Of a DNA stretch of 8,145 nucleotides, positions 1 through 5,622 are shown in pieces. Source of the DNA: Flavobacterium sp. (lineage in GTDB: Bacteria; Bacteroidota; Bacteroidia; Flavobacteriales; Flavobacteriaceae); the NCBI GenBank assembly GCA_012032075.1, contig JAAURU010000154.1:1-8145 (forward strand), in the 5' to 3' direction. The first letter of the stretch is position 1. The number at the start of each line of letters is the position of its first letter. Made by a program: the position numbers and the translations under genes. The notes beneath the pieces were generated by a model. That model searched no databases. It was not told the origin of the DNA and was given only the letters and a program-made list of their open reading frames with translations.

Positions 1-1518
1 TTATTGTTAGGTGCTTATTCTTCATTATCAAGACAAATAGGACTTGGACACGTAAAAAATGTACAGCCGTCATGAAATGGTTGACTTAGTAAAAATTGAT
101 GGTAAAGCACGTGGAATAATTGCTCGCAACTTAGTTACTGGAGAATTGGAAAGACATTCAGCTCATGCAGTTGTTATTGCTTCGGGAGGCTATGGAAATG
201 TTTATTTCTTGTCAACAAATGCAATGGGAAGTAATGTAAGTGCTGGATGGAGAATTCATAAACAAGGCGCTTTTGTTTTTCTAATCCATGTTTTGTACAA
301 ATTCACCCAACGTGTATTCCTGTTCACGGAGTTAATCAATCAAAATTAACTTTGATGTCGGAATCTTTACGTAATTCAGGACGTATTTGGGTGCCAAAGA
401 AAAAAGAAGATGCTACAGCTATTCGTGCTGGAAAATTAAAACCAACACAAATTGCAGAAGAAGATAGAGATTATTTCTTAGAAAGAAGATACCCTGCCTT
501 TGGAAATTTAGTCCCTCGTGATGTAGCTTCAAGAGCTGCGAAAGAGCGTTGTGATGAAGGTTATGGTATTGAAGATAATGAAACTCAAGAAGGTGTTTAC
601 TTAGATTTTAGTTTTGAAATTAAAACTAAAGGAAAAGAAGTAGCTTACGCAAAAGGAAATCACAATCCATCAGAAGAAGAAATTATCAAATTAGGTAAAC
701 AATGGATTGAAGAAAAGTATGGTAATTTATTTGAAATGTATCAAAAAATTACTGACGAAAATCCATATGAAACTCCAATGAAAATTTATCCAGCAGTGCA
801 CTATACTATGGGTGGAGTTTGGGTAGATTACAACTTACAATCAACTATTCCTGGTTGTTTTGTGGCTGGAGAAGCAAATTTCTCAGATCATGGAGCAAAT
901 AGATTGGGAGCTTCTGCTTTAATGCAAGGTTTAGCTGATGGTTATTTTGTTTTACCTTATACTGTGTCTAATTATTTAGCAGATGAAATTCGTACTGGAA
1001 AAATTTCAACAGATGCTCCAGAATTTGCTGAAGCTGAAAGTAGAGTTAACGAAACCATAAACAAGTTCTTAAATAATAACGGAACAAAATCGGTAGATTA
1101 TTTCCACAAACGTTTAGGTCATGTAATGTGGAATAAAGTTGGTATGGCTCGTAATGAAAAAGGATTGAAAGAAGCTATTGAGCAGATTACACAAATACGA
1201 GAAGAGTTTTACAAAGATGTTTATGTTCCTGGAAGTGCAACTGAATTTAACCCTGAATTAGATAAGGCTATGCGAGTAGCTGATTTCATCGAATTAGGAC
1301 AATTAATGGCAATGGATGCGTTACAAAGAAACGAATCATGTGGTGGTCATTTTAGAGAAGAGTACCAAGATGCAGAAGGAGAAACGCTTCGTGATGACGA
1401 AAACTTCTCTTTTGTAAGTGCTTGGGAATACAAAGGACAAGATACTACAAAAGCAGCATTGCATAAGGAAGATTTGAAATACGAGTTCATAAAAATTGCC
1501 GCTAGAAATTATAAATAG
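1..1518 (+). CDS. sdhA: Succinate dehydrogenase / fumarate reductase flavoprotein subunit, 5'-truncated, two frame breaks
   Basis: This is the FAD-binding catalytic subunit of complex II, which oxidises succinate to fumarate on the cytoplasmic face of the membrane. The window enters the gene in frame 1 (LLGAYSSLSRQIGLGHVK), so roughly the first 160 residues with the N-terminal FAD Rossmann motif lie outside. Visible family signatures are the active-site QIHPTC (about 298-315), SESLRNSGRIWVPKK, PRDVASRAAKERC, the catalytic-region HYTMGGVWVD (from 799), FVAGE and GANRLGASALMQGLADG (about 892-942). The frame changes twice. The A6 run at 54-59 has one A too many. In 271-280 (TTTTGTTTTT) either two bases are extra or one is missing; the original frame then returns and runs unbroken to the TAG at 1516. 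Two compensating breaks in an otherwise perfect core enzyme suggest read errors. sdhB follows after 6 bp, so the two are one operon; the cytochrome b subunit gene is expected upstream. Identification is very secure. Confidence 0.95.
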
Positions 1519-1524
1519 AAAATT

Positions 1525-2282
1525 ATGAGTACAGCTAAAAATATAAATATTACCCTTAAAATTTGGCGTCAAAAAAACGCACAAGCTAAAGGAGCAATAG
1601 AAACATATAAATTAGATAATGTATCTACTGCAAGTTCGTTTTGGAAATGTTAGACCAATTAAACGAGCAATTAATTTCTAATAAACAAGAACCTGTTGCT
1701 TTTGATCATGATTGTCGTGAAGGTATTTGTGGAATGTGTTCCCTTTTTATTAATGGTAGAGCGCATGGACCAGAAACTGGAACAACAACTTGTCAATTAC
1801 ACATGCGTAAATTTAAAGATGGAGACACTATTTTTATTGAACCATGGAGAAGTAAGGCTTTCCCTGTTGTAAAAGACTTAGTAGTTGATAGAAGTGCTTT
1901 CGACAGAATTCAACAAGCAGGTGGATTTATATCTGTAAATACTTCAGGTAATACTATTGATGCTAATGCTATTCCAGTTCCTAAAGATGATGCTGATAAA
2001 GCTTTTATGGCAGCAGCATGTATTGGTTGTGGAGCTTGTGTAGCAAGTTGTAAAAATGGATCAGCCATGTTGTTTGTAGGAGCTAAAGTTTCTCAATATG
2101 CATTATTACCACAAGGAAAAGTTGAAGCTGCACAACGTGTTCAAAACATGGTTCGTCAAATGGACGAAGAAGGTTTTGGAAACTGTACAAACACTGGAGC
2201 TTGTGAAGTAGAATGTCCAAAAGGTATTTCTTTAGAAAACATTGCTAGAATGAATAGAGAATTTTTGAAGGCTAGTTTATAG
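1525..2282 (+). CDS. sdhB: Succinate dehydrogenase / fumarate reductase iron-sulfur subunit, one frame break near the N-terminus
   Basis: This is the electron-transfer subunit of complex II, passing electrons from the SdhA flavin to the membrane quinone site. The true start is the ATG at 1525 (MSTAKNINITLKIW), 6 bp after the sdhA stop. That frame hits a stop at about 1651 after the residues STASSF. The T4 run at 1639-1642 lacks one T; restoring it gives SSFLEMLDQLNEQL and a 252-residue protein, normal for Bacteroidetes SdhB. In corrected numbering the [2Fe-2S] ligands are C64, C69, C72 and C90 (DCREGICGMC and TTTCQLH). The [4Fe-4S]/[3Fe-4S] cysteines are C166, C169, C172 and C176 (ACIGCGACVASC) plus C221, C227 and C231 (NCTNTGACEVECPKG). 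An apparent TTG start at 1641 would remove the ferredoxin-fold N-terminus and is only a product of the frame break. A strong hairpin terminator follows at 2306. Confidence 0.95.
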
Positions 2283-2305
2283 TCAACAAAATTAGTATAT
2301 ATTTG

Positions 2306-2334
2306 AAACGCATCTAAATTTAGGTGCGTTTTTT
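2306..2334 (+). terminator. Intrinsic terminator of the sdhAB transcript
   Basis: The arms AAACGCATCTAAA and TTTAGGTGCGTTT face each other with a single G-U wobble, and the stem runs into a T6 tract. The hairpin starts 24 bp after the sdhB stop and separates sdhAB from the regulator gene. This is a textbook rho-independent terminator by sequence. Confidence 0.85.
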
Positions 2335-2363
2335 AATTATAAATTATTTATAAAAGAAGTTGT

Positions 2364-2371
2364 TAACTTTG
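2364..2371 (+). promoter_or_regulatory. Possible Bacteroidetes -7 box (TAACTTTG) for the AraC-type regulator
   Basis: TAACTTTG matches the Bacteroidetes TAnnTTTG consensus exactly. It ends only 7 bp before the chosen ATG (2378), so a transcript from it would be nearly leaderless. No TTG-type -33 element stands at the expected distance; the upstream bases are almost pure A/T. The call rests on one short motif. Confidence 0.3.
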
Positions 2372-2377
2372 TTCAAT

Positions 2378-3517
2378 ATGAGTTTAGAACTAATAAAAGA
2401 TAGCTTTAACTTTTTAATGATTGCAGGAATACTGCTAGGTATTATTTTTATTATTTCAGCATTATTTTCTAAACGTGGTCGAGATTCATCAGTATTATAT
2501 TTGGTGTTAGTTGTTTTATTTTTAACTCTTAACAATCTACAAATTGTATTGATTGATACGGGACTTGTAAAAGTCAATTTTTTTGTGAGTAAGTTATTAA
2601 TTCCTTGGTATCTTCTTATTTTTCCTTCTTTCTATTCTTTTTTAATTCACTATTTGAAAGTTGAAAAGAAAATACATTCTTACATATTAATTGCTATAAT
2701 ACTATTTGTAATTGAAATTTTTATTAGAATAGCTTTTATACCTTATTTTTTAAATGATAGCGATAATTATTTTGTTGCCAAATATGCTCAAATTGAAGAA
2801 ATAATTAATGCCTTATTAACTGTTTTTTTATTTGTAAAAGCTTTTTTATTATTGTTTAATTATTCTAATCTATATAAAGAAGTTTTGTCTTATGATAATA
2901 TAAAATGGCTTAAAATATTCATGTCTCTTGGAAGCGTTATTGTATTACTATGGATTACAGCAATTGTTTGTAATATAGGTAAAGTAATTAATCCAGTAAT
3001 TTACATTTATTATCCAATGCGTTTGAGTTGTTCCGTTCTTTTATATTGGATTGGTTACCAAGGTTTTTTCCATTATAACATCATGACTCAAAGAATTCAA
3101 CTAAGAGAAGTCATTGCTGAAGAAAATAGAAGTAATAATAAATCGCTAAACGAAAATGCTTCTATAGATGTTAGCAACAAAGAAAACTCTTTTTTAATCA
3201 TTAAAAATCACATTGAAAAGCATAACCGATTTTTAGATCCTACGTTTAGTTTAGAAGTTTTAGCTACAGAAATTAAGATGAGTACAACAAAAGTTTCTAA
3301 CACTATTAATCAAAATAGTGGGTATAATTTTTCTGATTATGTGAACCAATTGCGTGTTAATAAAGCCAAAAAATATTTAATTAAACCAGAATATAGTCAT
3401 TATAATATTGAAACTATAGGTTATGAATGTGGATTTAATTCAAAATCTACTTTTTATCTTGCTTTTAAAAAGTTTACCAATACTACTCCAACAGCATTCA
3501 GGAAAAGTAGCACCTAA
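2378..3517 (+). CDS. Membrane-bound AraC-family transcriptional regulator with seven predicted transmembrane helices
   Basis: The 379-residue protein has two parts. The N-terminal part (about residues 10-235) shows seven hydrophobic segments, starting near residues 12-30, 38-60, 68-90, 98-122, 140-162, 175-200 and 205-232. The fifth and sixth are separated by the polar YKEVLSYDNIKW. A polar Asn/Ser-rich linker follows. The C-terminal 100 residues are an AraC/XylS DNA-binding domain: the first helix-turn-helix lies around LATEIKMSTTKVSNTI, and the second carries the signature IGYECGFNSKSTF (about 347-359) with the closing TPTAFR (370-375). The ATG at 2378 (MSLELIKDSF) is preferred to a TTG 18 bp upstream because the latter adds a non-conserved stub. 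Membrane-anchored AraC regulators are common in Flavobacteria; they presumably sense a signal in or across the membrane and bind DNA from the membrane. The ligand and targets are unknown. It sits alone between the sdhAB terminator and a repeat-rich gap. Confidence 0.88.
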   Translation: MSLELIKDSFNFLMIAGILLGIIFIISALFSKRGRDSSVLYLVLVVLFLTLNNLQIVLIDTGLVKVNFFVSKLLIPWYLLIFPSFYSFLIHYLKVEKKIHSYILIAIILFVIEIFIRIAFIPYFLNDSDNYFVAKYAQIEEIINALLTVFLFVKAFLLLFNYSNLYKEVLSYDNIKWLKIFMSLGSVIVLLWITAIVCNIGKVINPVIYIYYPMRLSCSVLLYWIGYQGFFHYNIMTQRIQLREVIAEENRSNNKSLNENASIDVSNKENSFLIIKNHIEKHNRFLDPTFSLEVLATEIKMSTTKVSNTINQNSGYNFSDYVNQLRVNKAKKYLIKPEYSHYNIETIGYECGFNSKSTFYLAFKKFTNTTPTAFRKSST

Positions 3518-3520
3518 TTT

Positions 3521-3560
3521 TAGTCCTAAATTATACAAATTTATCCGAATTTATACAAAT
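3521..3560. repeat. Tandem 20-bp direct repeat, candidate operator
   Basis: Two adjacent 20-bp units (3521-3540 and 3541-3560) agree at 16 of 20 positions. Both contain TCC-AA and then TTATACAAAT; the core TTATACAAATT at 3531-3541 is repeated perfectly at 3551-3561. A period of 20 bp (about two helical turns) places both cores on one DNA face, as in sites bound by two AraC-type DNA-binding domains. The array begins 3 bp after the regulator stop and ends 35 bp before a -7-like box for the next ORF. The repeat is seen directly; the operator role is inference. Confidence 0.55.
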
Positions 3561-3574
3561 TGTATGATTTCGGA
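3544..3574. promoter_or_regulatory. Imperfect 13-bp hairpin/palindrome after the regulator gene
   Basis: TCCGAA (3544-3549) pairs with TTCGGA (3569-3574). After one T-T mismatch the pairing continues with T-A, T-G and ATAC/GTAT around the 5-base loop AAATT (3557-3561). It overlaps the second unit of the tandem repeat. No T-tract follows directly, so it is a weak terminator candidate. It could equally be a dyad operator or a structured 3' end of the regulator mRNA. Confidence 0.4.
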
Positions 3575-3595
3575 CGCTTTATTTTGATGGTATTG

Positions 3596-3603
3596 TAATT
3601 TTG
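3596..3603 (+). promoter_or_regulatory. Possible -7 box (TAATTTTG) upstream of the 64-residue ORF
   Basis: TAATTTTG fits TAnnTTTG and lies 26 bp before the ATG at 3630. A TTG at the normal -33 distance is missing, as expected for a promoter that needs an activator. The tandem repeat ends 35 bp upstream, a distance at which an AraC-type activator could contact RNA polymerase. The motif is short and the call tentative. Confidence 0.3.
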
Positions 3604-3629
3604 GTTTTGGATTAAAATTAAGTTAAATT

Positions 3630-3824
3630 ATGAGAAGCAATAAATATAAACCTATAAAAAACAATAAGAGTTATAAGAAGAAAACTTTTATTCTAAAAGA
3701 TTCAATAGATAAAATAAATAGAAATTGGAATGAATTTTCAATTTCAATATCAGGAGAGTTTTATTTTGAAAGCGTAAATTTCTTTTGTAAAAAAATAAAA
3801 AATTATGATTTTGAGATGTTTTAG
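3630..3824 (+). CDS. Hypothetical small basic protein (64 aa), unknown function
   Basis: I do not recognise this ORF. It starts at an ATG behind a plausible -7 box and encodes 64 residues. The N-terminal third is very Lys/Asn-rich (MRSNKYKPIKNNKSYKKK). The rest is more mixed with aromatic residues (SISGEFYFESVNFFCKK) and ends in DFEMF. There is no signal peptide or transmembrane segment and only one Cys. It fills the gap between the AraC-type regulator and a convergent VOC gene, whose stop lies 3 bp away; the last four codons form one arm of a perfect hairpin. Codon use is as AT-rich as the surroundings, so composition neither proves nor excludes coding. It could be a regulator-controlled small protein, a decayed gene remnant, or chance within the regulator's 3' region. 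Confidence 0.4.
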   Translation: MRSNKYKPIKNNKSYKKKTFILKDSIDKINRNWNEFSISISGEFYFESVNFFCKKIKNYDFEMF

Positions 3825-3839
3825 CATTTAAAACATCTC
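3813..3839. terminator. Perfect 11-bp stem hairpin shared by two convergent gene ends
   Basis: GAGATGTTTTA (3813-3823) is the exact reverse complement of 3829-3839, around the 5-base loop GCATT. It spans the stops of the 64-residue ORF (TAG 3822-3824) and of the VOC gene (TAA on the minus strand, 3828-3830). T-rich DNA follows on the minus-strand side after AAAATCATAA, and only a weaker run on the plus side. A bidirectional terminator is the simplest reading. Confidence 0.6.
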
Positions 3840-4235
3840 CTCTTCATTTTTAAAAGCTTTAAATTCAATAGGATTATTGCTGAAATCTAAAACAAACATA
3901 GTACGTTGTTCTCCTCTTTGATTTGGATATCTTGTTTGCGGTTCAATAATAAAAGGGATTTTGTTTTGCACTAATCTGTCTTCAACGGCAATAAATTGTT
4001 CCATAGTTAAAACACATCCAAAATGAGGAATAGGCACTTTTACACCATCAACTAACCCACAATAATCTAATGCTGGAAAAGTTGTACTAATATGTGCTGA
4101 AAGTTGGTTTCCAAAGAAATCAAAATCAATCCAATTTTCAGTAGAACGACCTTCTTTACAGCCTAAAATGGTTACATAAAATTTTCGGGTACTTTCTATA
4201 TCGGTTATTTTAAAAGCATAATGAAATGGTCTCAT
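3828..4235 (-). CDS. VOC-superfamily metalloprotein (glyoxalase / extradiol dioxygenase-like, COG3565 type)
   Basis: The 135-residue protein is a single vicinal-oxygen-chelate domain pair. It begins PFHYAFKITDIESTRKFY, the typical first strand and helix, and contains FGNQLSAH, IPHFGCVL and a final strand NPIEFKAF. Likely metal ligands are H5, H71 and E124, the His-His-Glu pattern of this superfamily. Length and motifs fit the small predicted extradiol-dioxygenase family COG3565, whose substrate is not established. The start MRPFHYAF is the only Met before the first strand. The gene lies 92 bp downstream of the kinase-phospholyase gene on the same strand, with a REP-like repeat between. It may be co-transcribed, but no metabolic link is proven. 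Its last codons lie in a hairpin shared with the opposite ORF. Confidence 0.85.
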   Translation of the reverse strand: MRPFHYAFKITDIESTRKFYVTILGCKEGRSTENWIDFDFFGNQLSAHISTTFPALDYCGLVDGVKVPIPHFGCVLTMEQFIAVEDRLVQNKIPFIIEPQTRYPNQRGEQRTMFVLDFSNNPIEFKAFKNEEEMF

Positions 4236-4266
4236 ATTTTATTTTTTATTTATAATTTATACTTAT

Positions 4267-4325
4267 TGTCACATTGAACTTGTCGAAATGCTTTTTTAAA
4301 TGTCTTCGACAAGCTCAGACTGACA
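4267..4325. repeat. REP-like intergenic inverted repeat
   Basis: The left arm TGTCACATTGAACTTGTCGAA (4267-4287) and the right arm TTCGACAAGCTCAGACTGACA (4305-4325) are inverted copies of each other with about five mismatches, separated by 17 bp. The sequence around TTCGACAAGCTCA-TGACA resembles, from memory, a dispersed intergenic repeat frequent in Flavobacteriaceae genomes. It ends 2 bp from the aminotransferase stop (minus strand), so it may end or stabilise that transcript. Confidence 0.7.
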
Positions 4326-4327
4326 TT

Positions 4328-5622
4328 TTACTTTATGTATTCTTCTAATATTTCTCTTGTGTTCTTTACAACTGTATCCACATTCTCTTTGGTAAACATA
4401 ATAGGTGGTTTTGTTTTTAATACATTATCAAAAGGGCCGTCTGTACTTATTAAAATGTTGCGTGCTCTTAATTCGTTTTTAATATGTTGTGCTAAAGCAG
4501 TATCAGGTTCTTTTGTGCCAACTTTCACAATGTCAAAACCTAAAAATAAACCTGAACCTCTTACATCTCCAATGCATTTATAAGTTTCCGCTAATTTAGA
4601 AAATTGTTCCTTATAATAATTACCAACTAGTAATGCATTTTCTTGTAAATTTTCTTCTTCTATAACTTCCAAAACAGCTAAACCAATAGCACAAGATACT
4701 GGATTTCCTCCAAAGGAAGTAAAAAATTCTACACCTGTATTGAAAGATTCGGCAATTTCATTGGTACAAATAACAGCACCCATTGGATGTCCGTTTCCCA
4801 TTGGTTTTCCAATAACAACCATATCAGGAACAACTCCATGTGCTTCATAACCCCAAAAATGGTCTCCCATTCTTCCAAAACCTGTTTGTACTTCATCACT
4901 TATGCAAACACCACCTTTTGCTCTTATTGCTTCGTAAACGGGTTGTAAATAACCAGTTGCCAATGGAACTTGTCCACCACAACCTACGATTGGTTCTGCA
5001 ATGAAAGCAGCAATTTTTGAATGGCTATTTTTTATATCTTGAATGGTTTCCGTTGCATATTGCTTTCCAGCTGAACCATCATTTTGATTGTATTTTCCTC
5101 TATAAGTATCTGGAATTCCTGTTTTGACTATATAGTCTTTTATGCCTTGTCCTTTTGGATTACTAAATTTATAATCGCTAATGTCAATTCCTGTTTGGGT
5201 ATGACCATGATAACCGTGTTCGATAACCATTATATTAGGATCTCCAGTATGTTTTTTGCCATTCGAATAGCTAAATCATTAGCTTCACTTCCTGAAGTAA
5301 CAAAAAACACTTTATTTAAACTTGGTGGAAACTTACTTAATAATTTTTCGGCATATTGGTTTAAAACATCATACAAATAACGTGTGTTTGTATTCAATTT
5401 TGCCATTTGTATTTGTCCTGCTTTTACCACTTTTGGATGGGAATGACCAACATGCGGAATATTGTTATATGCATCTAAAAAAGCAGTTCCGTATGCATCA
5501 TACATATATTGAAAAGTAGCTTTTTCTACATAAATTGGATTACTATAGCTTATTGAAAGAATTTTGGCTAAATGTTCATGTCTTTTGGCTTTAATTTTTT
5601 CGATTGCTAAGGGTTTTGGTAA
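4328..5622 (-). CDS. Class III PLP-dependent enzyme, phospholyase-type (AGXT2L/ETNPPL/PHYKPL-like); C-terminal half of a kinase-phospholyase fusion, frame-broken
   Basis: This is a fold-type I PLP enzyme of aminotransferase class III. The reading is split. Its N-terminal part, LPKPLAIEKIKAKRHEHLAK and onward, has no ATG until 5505, and the frame breaks again at the T6 run 5252-5257. Adding one T there joins RMAKKHTGDP to NIMVIEHGYHGHT, as in the family. Signatures are NNIPHVGHSHPKV, TSGSEANDLAIRMA, YHGHTQTGIDIS, SDEVQTGFGRMGD (the Asp contacts the PLP pyridine N), and IGKPMGNGHPMGAV with the Schiff-base Lys encoded at 4805-4807, then FGGNPVSCAIG. GKPMGNGHP is typical of the ethanolamine-phosphate and phosphohydroxylysine phospholyases, which eliminate ammonia and phosphate instead of transaminating. 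Corrected, this half is about 430 residues. The lack of its own start and the abutting kinase frame indicate one fused gene, 6599 to 4328, of about 757 residues. The family is certain; the exact substrate is unknown. Confidence 0.88.

Noticed and set aside
1336..1584. Minus-strand 82-residue ORF across the sdhA-sdhB junction
   Set aside because: Antisense shadow of two well-conserved genes; Cys/Phe-rich composition is typical of the reverse strand of AT-rich coding DNA.
1639..1651. Programmed frameshifting in sdhB and at the second sdhA break
   Set aside because: Neither site forms a correctly phased X_XXY_YYZ heptamer; simple homopolymer length errors explain both.
2344..2577. Minus-strand 77-residue ORF opposite the regulator start
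   Set aside because: Antisense to the transmembrane segments of the regulator; no start context or recognisable motif.
3521..3560. CRISPR-like or attachment-site interpretation of the tandem repeat
   Set aside because: Only two units, no spacers, no cas, integrase or tRNA gene nearby.
4335..4583. Plus-strand ORFs at 4335-4583, 5084-5380 and 5322-5519
   Set aside because: They lie opposite conserved PLP-enzyme motifs and are shadows.
5230..5505. A separate 91-residue protein starting MYDAYGTAFLD
   Set aside because: It is the middle of the PLP enzyme; in-frame coding continues upstream through KAKRHEHLAK, and both ends are frame breaks.
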